Below, in pieces: positions 7,511 through 15,586 of a DNA stretch of 64,000 bases. The position numbers were made by a program, and so were the translations under genes. A model generated the notes under the pieces. It worked only from the letters and a program-made list of their open reading frames with translations. It did not search any database and had not been told where the DNA came from. Within the stretch, counting starts at the first letter, position 1. Every line of letters starts with the position of its first letter. The stretch comes from Desulfovibrio desulfuricans DSM 642 (GTDB lineage Bacteria > Desulfobacterota > Desulfovibrionia > Desulfovibrionales > Desulfovibrionaceae), in the NCBI RefSeq assembly GCF_000420465.1, contig NZ_ATUZ01000018.1, positions 1 through 64,000 of the forward strand, read 5' to 3'.

Positions 7511-7630
7511 GTGTGGAAGATAGGCGTAGTTTGCAGTGCGTGTAAACCTCTAATGGCGTGGTAGTACATATACATTGTTTACTATCCATTCCCACCATTT
7601 TTCATAAGCCGTGTGGGGAATGGTGTGGGG

Positions 7631-7670
7631 AAAAACAAAAAGGGCTTACGGCGGTTAGCCATAAGCCCTT
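7631..7670 (-). terminator. Intrinsic terminator of tRNA-Lys
   Basis: On the minus strand AAGGGCTTA pairs with TAAGCCCTT (7662-7670 with 7640-7648), with a short inner GGC/GCC pairing. It is followed by TTTTTGTTTTT, a textbook U-tract. It lies 8 bases past the tRNA CCA end. Confidence 0.85.
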
Positions 7671-7678
7671 GAAATATA

Positions 7679-7754
7679 TGGTGGGTCGTGCGGGGATCGA
7701 ACCTGCGACTCTCTGCTTAAAAGGCAGATACTCTACCTACTGAGTTAACGACCC
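7679..7754 (-). tRNA. tRNA-Lys (anticodon TTT)
   Basis: This is a complete 76-base cloverleaf on the minus strand: acceptor GGGTCGT...ACGACCC, anticodon stem TCTGC/GCAGA around loop CTTTTAA (anticodon TTT), T-loop GGTTCGATCCC, and an encoded CCA. Its 3' end faces the mobile-element genes at 1-7.5 kb, the usual arrangement for an element integrated into a tRNA 3' end. Confidence 0.95.
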
Positions 7755-7766
7755 GTAGAGACGCGG

Positions 7767-7795
7767 AATATAGCGACAGCCTTAGCAACTGTCAA
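7767..7795 (-). promoter_or_regulatory. Sigma-70 promoter of tRNA-Lys
   Basis: On the minus strand TTGACA (7790-7795) and TATATT (7767-7772) are separated by exactly 17 bases. The predicted start is about 6 bases before the mature tRNA end. It is a near-consensus housekeeping promoter. Confidence 0.85.
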
Positions 7796-7846
7796 GCGCG
7801 TCTTGCGACAAAATGCCGATCAAGCCCATATTTGCTCAAAAAACCG

Positions 7847-9580
7847 CTATGCGCCCTTCTTTTCCAGCTTGGCCCAAGTGTCTCGCAGCGTGGTTGTGCG
7901 GTTGAACACGGGCTTGGCATCGGTGCTGTCCTTGTCCTTGCAGTAGTAGCCAAGGCGCTCGAACTGCATCTTGTCCCCAGCCTTGAAAGTAGCCAGGGCC
8001 GGTTCCAGCAGCGCCTCCACCTTTGTAAGCGATTCGGGATTAAGGTTATCCAGAAACGTCTTGCCCTCGGGCGCGGCATTGGGGTTTTCCACCGCAAAAA
8101 GCTGGTCGTACAGGCGCACTTCTGCGGGGATGGCGTGTGCCGCCGACACCCAATGGATGGTTCCCTTTACCTTGCGGCCATCGGGGCTTTGCCCCCCCTT
8201 GCTTTCGGGGTCGTACACGCAGCGCAGTTCAACCACGTTGCCCGCATCGTCCAGCACGGCCTCGCGGCAGGTGATAAAATAGGCGTAGCGCAGGCGTACT
8301 TCCGCACCCGGGGCCAGCCGGTGGAACTTCTTGGGCGGCTCAAGGCGGAAGTCGTCCCGCTCAATATACAGCTCGCGCGAAAACGGCACCTTGCGGCTGC
8401 CATAAGAGGCATCTTCCGGGTGGTAGGGCATGTCAAACTCTTCCACCTGGCCTACGGGATAGTTCTCAATAACCACCTTCACCGGATCGAGCACAGCCAT
8501 AACGCGCGGGGTATGCTCGTTGAGATATTCACGCACGCAGAATTCGAGCATGGAATATTCCACGGTGGAGTCGGCGCGGGCCAGACCAATACGGGAGCAA
8601 AATTCGCGCAGGGCCTCGGGCGGAATGCCCCGGCGGCGCATACCGCTCAGGGTGGGCATGCGGGGATCGTCCCAGCCTGTAACGTGGCCTTCCTTCACAA
8701 GCTGAATGAGCTTGCGCTTGGAGAGTACCGTATAGGTGACATTGAGCCGCGCAAATTCGATCTGCTGCGGACGGTACGCACCGAGGGTTTTGAGCACCCA
8801 GTCGTACAGTTCGCGGTTATTGATGAATTCCAGCGTGCAGAGCGAGTGGGTAATACCCTCGATGGAGTCGGACAGGCAATGGGTATAGTCGTACATGGGG
8901 TAGATGCACCACTTGTTGCCCGTGCGATGGTGCTCCGCATGGCGGATGCGGTACAGCGTGGGATCGCGCATGACCACGTTGGGCGAGGTCATGTCGATCT
9001 TGGCGCGCAGCACCTTTTGACCATCGCCAAATTCGCCCGCGCGCATGCGGCGGAACAGATCAAGATTTTCGTCCACGCCCCGGTTGCGCCAGGGGCTTTC
9101 GCGCCCGGGCTCGGTCAGCGTGCCGCGATATTCGCGGATTTCTTCTGCCGAGAGGTCGTCCACATAGGCCTTGCCCATCTTGATGAGCTGTTCGGCGTAG
9201 TCATAGAGCTTCTCGAAGTAGTCGGAAGCGTAAAATTCGCGGTCGTCCCACACGCCGCCAAGCCAGCGCACATCCTCACGGATGGAATCAACGTATTCCG
9301 TTTCTTCCTTGGTGGGGTTGGTGTCGTCAAAGCGCAGGTTGCACAGCCCGCCAAACTCCCTGGCAACGCCAAAGTTAAGGCAGATGGACTTGGCATGCCC
9401 CAGATGCAGATACCCGTTCGGCTCGGGAGGAAACCGCGTGTGCACACGATTGCCGAAACGGCCCGAAGCGTTGTCTTCAGTTATGCGGGTGCGGATGAAA
9501 TCCAGGCCGACTTTTGCGGTATCGCCAGCGGCGGTGCTTTCAGCAACAGTGGCGGGTGTCGTATCATTTTCGGGGGCCAT
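7847..9580 (-). CDS. glnS: Glutaminyl-tRNA synthetase
   Basis: This is a class I aminoacyl-tRNA synthetase that charges tRNA-Gln with glutamine using ATP. The HIGH-type motif is in [14 protein letters not shown] (about residues 52-64) and the KMSKS-type motif is VLSKRKL. The catalytic core includes the GlnRS-typical RFDDTNP and DYTHCLSDS segments. At 577 residues its length is normal for bacterial GlnRS. ATG 9580 is chosen because TTGGAG precedes it at 8 bases. An in-frame ATG at 9601 has no ribosome binding site. It stands alone between two tRNA genes. Presence of GlnRS means Gln-tRNA need not be made through the GatCAB route. Confidence 0.95.
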   Translation of the reverse strand: MAPENDTTPATVAESTAAGDTAKVGLDFIRTRITEDNASGRFGNRVHTRFPPEPNGYLHLGHAKSICLNFGVAREFGGLCNLRFDDTNPTKEETEYVDSIREDVRWLGGVWDDREFYASDYFEKLYDYAEQLIKMGKAYVDDLSAEEIREYRGTLTEPGRESPWRNRGVDENLDLFRRMRAGEFGDGQKVLRAKIDMTSPNVVMRDPTLYRIRHAEHHRTGNKWCIYPMYDYTHCLSDSIEGITHSLCTLEFINNRELYDWVLKTLGAYRPQQIEFARLNVTYTVLSKRKLIQLVKEGHVTGWDDPRMPTLSGMRRRGIPPEALREFCSRIGLARADSTVEYSMLEFCVREYLNEHTPRVMAVLDPVKVVIENYPVGQVEEFDMPYHPEDASYGSRKVPFSRELYIERDDFRLEPPKKFHRLAPGAEVRLRYAYFITCREAVLDDAGNVVELRCVYDPESKGGQSPDGRKVKGTIHWVSAAHAIPAEVRLYDQLFAVENPNAAPEGKTFLDNLNPESLTKVEALLEPALATFKAGDKMQFERLGYYCKDKDSTDAKPVFNRTTTLRDTWAKLEKKGA

Positions 9581-9712
9581 AATGCGCTCCAATAGTTCCA
9601 TTTAATGGGAAGTCCATAAAATTACGCCAAGCTGCGCCCCCGGTCAATGCGTGGCTGTGCAGGACGCGCGCCCTCATGTTATGCGCTTTTATTCATAGAT
9701 GGCAGAACATTC

Positions 9713-9741
9713 TTGACAGGTGCCGCCGTCTAGGCTAGCTT
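9713..9741 (+). promoter_or_regulatory. Sigma-70 promoter of tRNA-Ser
   Basis: TTGACA at 9713-9718, a 17-base spacer, and TAGCTT at 9736-9741. The predicted start lies near 9748, giving a 5' leader of about 39 bases before the tRNA. Confidence 0.7.
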
Positions 9742-9786
9742 GCTTTTCTGCATTCTGGTTCGCTTAATTGCTGGCCTGATGCATGC

Positions 9787-9881
9787 GGAGAGGTGTCCGA
9801 GCCGGCCGAAGGAGCTCGCCTGCTAAGCGAGTATACGGGCTTAAACCTGTATCGAGAGTTCAAATCTCTCCCTCTCCGCCA
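9787..9881 (+). tRNA. tRNA-Ser (anticodon GCT)
   Basis: This is a 95-base tRNA with a long variable arm, as expected for serine: acceptor GGAGAGG/CCTCTCC, anticodon stem CTCGC/GCGAG with loop CTGCTAA (GCT), variable arm TACGGGC...ACCTGTA, T-loop GTTCAAATC, discriminator G and encoded CCA. Confidence 0.95.
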
Positions 9882-9892
9882 CATACGCAAGT

Positions 9893-9932
9893 AAAACGGC
9901 GAGTTACTGTTAAAGGTAACTCGCCGTTTTTG
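9893..9932 (+). terminator. Intrinsic terminator of tRNA-Ser
   Basis: AAAACGGCGAGTTAC pairs with GTAACTCGCCGTTTT over an 8-base loop, followed by a T. The palindromic A/T flanks make it work in either direction, so it also faces the autotransporter gene ending at 10082. A close copy lies at 15372-15410. Confidence 0.85.
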
Positions 9933-10081
9933 CGTCTATAAAGGGGAAAAATTGGGGGCAGCGCGGGTGGCGTACATACTTTTGTGTGGCCTGTGGGGAA
10001 ATATCCAATTGGCTGTACGATATTCACCAGTTTCTATGGCTGCCCAACAAGGCTTGCCTGTTGCGCTAAGCATGCCCGCAG

Positions 10082-12253
10082 TTAAAATTCATACTTGGCC
10101 TGCAAGCTGCCGGTCAGGCCCTCGCGCTTGCCTATGTAGCCCTGCAGCCCAAAATCAAAAGACAAGGGCAACGATGCGGATGGCGTGTACACAAACCCAA
10201 TCTCGCCTATCCCCGTATCGCCGCGCATGGAAGGGGCCTTCATGTCATAGCCGTTGGTGCTGGCGCGGGCCTTGCCGTCAAACTCGCGTTCGTAAGCCGC
10301 GCCCACATAGGGGCTGATGTAGTCGTTCACCGTGTAGCTGAAGCGGGAACCAAGGCGCAGACGGTTGGAATCCACATCCTTGAAGTCGATGGGGTCGCCG
10401 GTGGAAAGGGTAACGGAATCACCTTTTTGCCGCGTCCAGAAATATTTGCCGTACATGTCGAGCGAGGCGTTTTCCGTGATGTCCCATACGTAACCGGTTC
10501 CAAAGTGCAAACCATAATACGTGGATGTAGAGTCATATTCCGCGCTACGCCCGGTGGAATCGCGCAGGTCGGAACTTTCATACTTGTTGCGCAGGCTGCC
10601 CACACGGGCCGAGGCTTCAGCATATATATGGCCGGGGCCGGTATTGATAAAATCCATGCGGCCAAGGATGCCGCCGCCAAGATAACTGTTGCTGCCGTCG
10701 CCCTCGACAGAGGTTGCGTTGCTGAATGAATTGTAGGTATTATACGAACCGTTGCCGTATTCAAAAAAAGGCCCGAATGTCAGGCGACCGGGCGCCATAT
10801 CCGCACCCCAGGCAAGACCTGCCGTCAGCGAATAGCTGCGCATGTCCACATGCGAACCCGTGTTATACCGAACGGAACCGCCGGATGCAGCGCCAAACCC
10901 GGCAGGGGTGGCCCCGCCACCAGCTGACCCGCCCTTAGCGGAGGAACCGCCTTTGGCGGCAGAAACGGCGGAGCTCATGCCCTGCCCGGCTGCTACGTCC
11001 GCACCTTGCGTTACCATGCCCATGCCAGAGACAAAGCCTTCTGAAAGGGCCTTGGTCTGCTGATTCACAGTTACCCCGTTGTTAGTGGCTACCGTTGCAA
11101 GCAGTTTGTTACCGTTGGTGGCAATGTCAAAATTATACAGCAGGGTTACCCCTTGCATGCCCTTGCCGCTAGCCTTCGTATTAAGGCCGCTGTTGGTAAC
11201 CAGCGTGCCTGCATTAATAAGCGTAATCGTGTCCCCCGGTAATAGTGGAGAAGTACTGCCATTGATACCAACATTGACGGAGGAAGACCGACCAGCGTTG
11301 CCAGTCAAATCTGCTGTGCCCGTCACAGTCAGCATAGTATCACCCGCTGACACCGTGGACGGCAAATAGAAGTTAAGATGCTGGAAATTATAAACATTGG
11401 CTAATGTTAAGGCTGAGGTCTTTATATTCAGGGTGTTGCCGGTAAAAGCATCGCCAGTGGCGCCTCCAGAAAGATACCCCCCATAGAGGCTTGCACTGCT
11501 CAGGCCATGCGAACTGCTTATGGTTACAATATTATTTGTAGCTTGTTTTGTTCCAGAGGGGGCATCGACAAATCCACCGTAAACTGTCCCCACAGTTCCG
11601 CCGCTGATATTGACGGCATTTCCGGAAGCCGTTGTGGTGTATACGCCGCTCAAACTCCCGACATCGGCATACCCACCGTATATTGTTGTTACTGATCCAC
11701 CTGACATAGTTACTATATTGTTGTTTGCAGTGGCGGTGGTGCTTTCTGCAAAACCTCCATACACTTGATCCGCCGTTCCCCCATTGAGTGTTACAGTATT
11801 TTCATTGGCGGTCATGGAACCAAGACCTGTAGCGACAGCGTACCCACCATAAATATTTAGACCACTCTTGCCAGCAAATGATGTATTAATTGTAACGTTG
11901 TTACTGTTGGATGCGGCGTCACTATTTATAGTCCCATAAAAATACCCGCCATATATGGCATAATCGACATTTCCGTTAACGGCGGTTACCGTATTTCCAG
12001 ATGAATAGTTACTGTCATCTTTATCAATAAGAGTGTTTACTCCACCAAAACTAATGCTTCCGCCTGCCGCGCTATTTCCAAGCAAATAGTAACTATTCCA
12101 ATTATTATTGTAAGTTACAGATGCTGCATATGCTTTATTATGTAATATGCTCATAGTGAATAAAATTGCTGATACAAAAAGCATAACAAACCGTGACATG
12201 CAATACATATTTTGTATGCGTGAAAAGTCACCATGCAATAATGAAACTCTCAT
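10082..12253 (-). CDS. Autotransporter (type V) with repeat-rich passenger
   Basis: This 723-residue protein has an N-terminal signal sequence with an extended basic/polar n-region (hydrophobic core about 22-38, cleavage near NKAYA-A). The passenger (about 44-300) contains 5-6 repeats of the pattern 'N.V...GG....VYGG', for example NGGTADQVYGGF, SGGSVTTIYGGY, SGGTVGTVYGGF, suggesting a beta-helix. A Gly/Ala/Ser-rich linker (about 425-450) precedes a C-terminal beta-barrel (about 460-723) ending in KYEF, with the terminal aromatic residue used by the BAM machinery. The passenger is exported through the outer membrane. Adhesion is the usual guess but no binding motif is seen. GGAGAAGAG precedes the ATG. 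It lies in an AT-richer island. The barrel is more GC-rich than the passenger. Confidence 0.85.
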   Translation of the reverse strand: MRVSLLHGDFSRIQNMYCMSRFVMLFVSAILFTMSILHNKAYAASVTYNNNWNSYYLLGNSAAGGSISFGGVNTLIDKDDSNYSSGNTVTAVNGNVDYAIYGGYFYGTINSDAASNSNNVTINTSFAGKSGLNIYGGYAVATGLGSMTANENTVTLNGGTADQVYGGFAESTTATANNNIVTMSGGSVTTIYGGYADVGSLSGVYTTTASGNAVNISGGTVGTVYGGFVDAPSGTKQATNNIVTISSSHGLSSASLYGGYLSGGATGDAFTGNTLNIKTSALTLANVYNFQHLNFYLPSTVSAGDTMLTVTGTADLTGNAGRSSSVNVGINGSTSPLLPGDTITLINAGTLVTNSGLNTKASGKGMQGVTLLYNFDIATNGNKLLATVATNNGVTVNQQTKALSEGFVSGMGMVTQGADVAAGQGMSSAVSAAKGGSSAKGGSAGGGATPAGFGAASGGSVRYNTGSHVDMRSYSLTAGLAWGADMAPGRLTFGPFFEYGNGSYNTYNSFSNATSVEGDGSNSYLGGGILGRMDFINTGPGHIYAEASARVGSLRNKYESSDLRDSTGRSAEYDSTSTYYGLHFGTGYVWDITENASLDMYGKYFWTRQKGDSVTLSTGDPIDFKDVDSNRLRLGSRFSYTVNDYISPYVGAAYEREFDGKARASTNGYDMKAPSMRGDTGIGEIGFVYTPSASLPLSFDFGLQGYIGKREGLTGSLQAKYEF

Positions 12254-12774
12254 CTCTTCTCCAAGTGCTCAAAGTTGTCCAAAATATCACAAAAATCAAA
12301 AGCTAAAATTAATTTTAATATTAAATCATGTATATTATAATTCTCCGAAAACATATTTTTAAATAAATAGAATACACGCCACATTTACCATGCCTCGCAT
12401 TGGACTGTGCCTGCCTTACGCTCAAGGCAACACCAAACATGCCGCTATGACCGCATACTCGCTTCGGACGAGGGAACCCACCACAACCTTGTTTCACAAT
12501 AAATCTCACATCGATGCGGGGCACAAAATTTCAGCAACCTTTTGCTCTGATTATTCTTGTGCCGCTATCACCCGGAAAGATTATTTTGCAAAAAAACAAC
12601 TTGACGAAGAGAGCTGCCAACCTGACAGCCAGCGCAAAGCACGACTATGAATGCACAAAAAAGCATGCCCCTCAAACGTTGAAGGCTCCACCGCCTTTCC
12701 GGATCAAAGGAAGTATGATGTACAAAAAAAATTGAAAAACATGCACGTTGAACGTTCTATTTGAATGAAATGCG
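12254..12774. other. AT-rich intergenic region
   Basis: The first 120 bases are strongly AT-rich and probably contain the autotransporter promoter. Beyond that there is an 86-codon plus-strand frame (12390-12650) without a convincing ribosome binding site or family resemblance. No RNA gene or repeat was recognised here. Confidence 0.4.
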
Positions 12775-12804
12775 AAGAGGCTCACCCCTAGGGGTGAGCC
12801 TCTT
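12775..12804. repeat. Perfect 30-bp palindrome
   Basis: AAGAGGCTCACCCCT is followed directly by its exact reverse complement AGGGGTGAGCCTCTT. RNA from either strand would fold into a very stable hairpin. There is no T-tract right after it on the plus strand, and only a moderate one (CGCATTTC) on the minus strand. It may be a bidirectional terminator for the relic gene at 12826-13140 or a protein-binding palindrome. Confidence 0.7.
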
Positions 12805-12825
12805 AAGCAATGGACAATCGCCAAA

Positions 12826-13140
12826 TGGCATCCGCCAATGGCCCATTTCTACTGGCGCAGTAAAACCCGACCTTCGACCGCAGCCCATCCCTATGGGCTG
12901 CTACCTACTGAACTAATACTTCAATAAACCCAGCCAGATGGTCAAGGTTGGGGGCCACAATCCGCAAGTAAACATCGCCGGGCGGACCCCTGACGGCCTA
13001 AAGCTACTGAGAAGCCAATCAGCCGGCGCTGCACCTGCTGTCAGTTTTTAGGGTGTCGGTGCGGACTGACGTACATACCGCCGTATATACTTTTGGAAGA
13101 CTTGTAGGGAATTTTGATCAAGTCAACGGCGGCCCTTACC
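12826..13140 (-). pseudogene. Probable Lrp/AsnC-family regulator relic
   Basis: One minus-strand frame reads GDVYLRIVAPNLDHLAGFIE then VLVQ, a stop, and GLRSKVGF...NGPLAD. This follows the order of the effector-binding (RAM) domain of Lrp/AsnC regulators ('G-D-YLLRVVAPDLDAY..F', then 'SSF' and 'PLP'). Stops at several points (for example two just upstream of GDVYL) and no usable start show it is not functional. Further upstream another frame gives RVSSAVAARQLKYLS, which resembles the family's helix-turn-helix, so a frameshift is likely. A hairpin, GCAGCCCAT/ATGGGCTGC, lies inside it at 12880-12901. Limits are approximate and the assignment is tentative. Confidence 0.35.
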
Positions 13141-13387
13141 GACAGATATTTGAGCTGCCGCGCAGCAACCGCACTGGACACGCGCAATCGGTAAAACTAA
13201 TCGGACGAAAACCCATACTACAATCTCAACCGTTGAACTTGCTGTAGCGCAGCTTCAGACATAGTTCTGCCTCACCAAAACCAAGCTAGGGGGACATCCG
13301 GTCGAAATAAAGGCAACGCCATACGGCTCCGTTGACATCTTGGTTCTTGGCATATAGTGAATTTCGCCAATATACCAGGAGGCAAGC

Positions 13388-14866
13388 TTGAACATTCGCG
13401 CAATCAAAGAATGGATTCCATTCTTTTTCTTGGTATCCCTCACAGCAGGCATAAGTACTTTTTGCCAAATCTGGAGCATCCACCCATCTGCCCCGATCAT
13501 AGGCATCAACTTTCTGGCAAGCCTTGCTGTCCTTTCTTTTGCAAATAAAAAAACTTGTGTAATTATTTTTTTATTGCAGTGCATATCTAGCATCATACTA
13601 ACTTCTGCAGCTTCAGCCCTAAAAGAGCCGCTTACCCTAACGGCTATTCTTAATGGCATGGATTATGCCCTTGATTTTGGACTGTCTATTTACATATACG
13701 TTCAAGTATATATGGCCTTATTTTTTTCAATATGCCTAATTACCCAATTAATTTGTGTTCATAAGATTAACTGGAACGTTAAAAGAACGAAAATTGGTAT
13801 CATTTCCCTGATTGCACTGTTTTCAGTTTATGCCATAAGTTTTATTTCCCTGCCATTGTCTGCATTCTGGCCAAATGAAAAAATTCAGCCTGGCGAAGTT
13901 GTAAACTGGAACCCACCGGAAAGACGATCTTTACACAAACGTGGCTATCTAGCCACATATCTTATAGAACTCTTCACAGGATATACCTCAAGGGTCATGC
14001 AACTTCAGCCAATTATGGATACACCCAACGGCATTGAAGAGATACCCGTTTTAAAAGCAACAGGGAAAATTATCTTTATCCAAGTTGAAAGTCTTGACTA
14101 CGACCTGCTCAACGCTACCGTAGGGGATGAATATGTGATGCCTTTTTTGCACGACCTGCAAAAGGCAGCGATTGTCATTCCCATTGACGGGGCAAAAAAG
14201 CTTGGATCTGCAAATTCTGACTTTGAAATTTTCACAGGAAATATTGCATCATCGAATTATATACACTATACATTCACCAAAACATTTCAAAACTCCCTTT
14301 TGTCAGAGATATCAAAGAAAATTTCACCCTCATTTGCTTTTCATGGAATGCCCTATTTTTATATGAACCAGGGGCCTGCATATACAGCCCAGGGCGTTGA
14401 GCACGTCTTATGCCTCGAAGAAATGCAGCACGAGGGAATTACGCCGCGCCATATGTGGGGAGACGGAGTAATTGCCGATCAAGACATGTTTCCGCTCGCT
14501 TTAAGCAAAATTCCTCAAAGTGGAAACTTTTTTCAATTCATAATTACAATGAATATGCACACCTTTGAAAATCCGCGCGACGTGTGCCCACAAATGCATT
14601 TTACTACCGGAGATGATAACGGTTTTTACTCATGCAGCAGATCGACAGATGATGCCATACGAAACTACATCACACAGGCCCCTGCTGGCACGTTAGTGGT
14701 AATATGGGGGGATCATCGTTCGTATTCCAGAGATGGCGCAGGGAAAATTCCGTTCATTGCCTTCGTCAAAGGTGAAGAACACCCCTTTGATGGCTCTCAC
14801 CTTCAGGGCCTGACTCGCAGCAAAATGCATTTCTACCTTGAAAAAATCATTCGACCTCTTCTCTAG
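13388..14866 (+). CDS. LTA-synthase/MdoB-like sulfatase-fold transferase
   Basis: This 492-residue membrane protein has about five N-terminal membrane helices (about 8-165) followed by an extracytoplasmic sulfatase-fold domain. Signature segments are IFIQVESLDYDL (metal-binding Glu region), KLGSANSDFEIFTG (the nucleophile region of LTA-synthase-like enzymes) and VVIWGDHRSYS (GDH metal site). Such enzymes move phosphoglycerol or phosphoethanolamine from a phospholipid to a glycan and release diacylglycerol. The next gene encodes diacylglycerol kinase, which would recycle that product, so the pair supports the call. The donor and acceptor are unknown. The start is TTG, with CAGGAGGC well placed. 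Base composition is clearly AT-richer than the flanking housekeeping genes, suggesting transfer. Confidence 0.75.
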   Translation: MNIRAIKEWIPFFFLVSLTAGISTFCQIWSIHPSAPIIGINFLASLAVLSFANKKTCVIIFLLQCISSIILTSAASALKEPLTLTAILNGMDYALDFGLSIYIYVQVYMALFFSICLITQLICVHKINWNVKRTKIGIISLIALFSVYAISFISLPLSAFWPNEKIQPGEVVNWNPPERRSLHKRGYLATYLIELFTGYTSRVMQLQPIMDTPNGIEEIPVLKATGKIIFIQVESLDYDLLNATVGDEYVMPFLHDLQKAAIVIPIDGAKKLGSANSDFEIFTGNIASSNYIHYTFTKTFQNSLLSEISKKISPSFAFHGMPYFYMNQGPAYTAQGVEHVLCLEEMQHEGITPRHMWGDGVIADQDMFPLALSKIPQSGNFFQFIITMNMHTFENPRDVCPQMHFTTGDDNGFYSCSRSTDDAIRNYITQAPAGTLVVIWGDHRSYSRDGAGKIPFIAFVKGEEHPFDGSHLQGLTRSKMHFYLEKIIRPLL

Positions 14867-14903
14867 CCAACAAGAAGACGTATCAAATACAGGCTTTAAT
14901 ATT

Positions 14904-15266
14904 ATGAAAAATTTTATTGAATTAGTACGCCGGCGACTTATCTCCGCTACAAAATATTCCATCGACGGATTTACTGATACCTTTCGCCATGAGGAAGCCT
15001 TTCGACTAGAACTCCTTGTTTTACTTGTTTTAATAATTGTTCTTTTTTTTGTTCCATGGCCATTATGGAAAAAAATATTACTACCAACAGGCTTTACACT
15101 TGTGCTTTTAGCTGAGTTACTAAATTCAGCTATCGAAAACATTTGCGATATAATTCATCCGCAGGAATCAAAACTTGTAAAAGCCGCAAAAGACAAAGGT
15201 TCCATGGCTGTCCTGATTGCTTTAATTGCCAATCTCTTTCTTCTTCTTGCTTTGATAATTGCTTAG
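14904..15266 (+). CDS. dgkA: Diacylglycerol kinase, prokaryotic type
   Basis: This 120-residue integral membrane enzyme phosphorylates diacylglycerol to phosphatidic acid. The family landmarks are all present: YSIDGFTDTFRHEEAFRLE near the N-terminus, then AELLNSAIEN with the catalytic-region glutamates, and KAAKDKGSMAVLIAL. There are three membrane helices. ATG 14904 is preferred because it gives the standard length. The frame stays open to 14838 inside the previous gene, and no strong Shine-Dalgarno is seen, so translation may be coupled to the upstream sulfatase-fold gene 37 bases before. It is AT-rich like its neighbour. Confidence 0.9.
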   Translation: MKNFIELVRRRLISATKYSIDGFTDTFRHEEAFRLELLVLLVLIIVLFFVPWPLWKKILLPTGFTLVLLAELLNSAIENICDIIHPQESKLVKAAKDKGSMAVLIALIANLFLLLALIIA

Positions 15267-15586
15267 TTGCACTCCATTATTGATGAACATTATTGCAAAT
15301 CAAACGGCTAGCCAATTTAAACAATAGCCTTTGACAACGGATCAGCCTCTCTCACCGCCACACGAGCTAATAAAACGGCGAGTCACCGTTATAGGTAACT
15401 CGCCGTTTTTGCGTCTGAAAAGGATCGAATGTGGCGCGGCGCGCGCATATATACCATTATAATATCGCCCTGAACAAAAATCAGACAACTGATTCCCCCG
15501 CAACAGCCTGCCCCCTTGGAAAGACCGCCACGGAGGCGCTGTGTAGCAAGCATGACTGCTTCCCAGAGCTATCGAAGCTGCGCACG
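15267..15586. other. Intergenic region with duplicated tRNA-Ser tail
   Basis: The first 75 bases are AT-rich. At 15347-15360 the sequence CTCTCTCACCGCCA resembles a tRNA-Ser 3' end, and a TTGACA occurs 10 bases before that. The terminator copy follows. From 15420 to 15586 no gene, repeat or RNA structure was recognised. Confidence 0.5.
15372..15410 (+). terminator. Intrinsic terminator, copy of the tRNA-Ser terminator
   Basis: AAAACGGCGAGTCAC pairs with GTAACTCGCCGTTTT (one C-A mismatch, opposite the second A of the 3' arm) around an 8-base loop, followed by TTTTT and GCGTCT, exactly as after the tRNA-Ser terminator. It can end dgkA transcription. The flanks also match, including a CCGCCACA block just upstream, so it is a duplicated segment and not merely a similar hairpin. 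Confidence 0.8.

Noticed and set aside
7558..7743. 61-codon plus-strand ORF ending in GIEPATLCLKGRYSTY
   Set aside because: Its second half is the antisense of tRNA-Lys, a well-known source of false proteins, and the first half covers the tRNA terminator.
7832..9595. 587-codon plus-strand ORF
   Set aside because: It is the mirror frame of glnS, rich in His/Ala/Gly as expected for antisense of a GC-rich gene, with no start signal.
12390..12650. 86-codon ORF on the plus strand
   Set aside because: No ribosome binding site, no family resemblance, and composition like the surrounding spacer.
13255..13659. 134-codon minus-strand ORF
   Set aside because: It overlaps the start of the well-supported transferase gene at 13388 and has no recognisable features.
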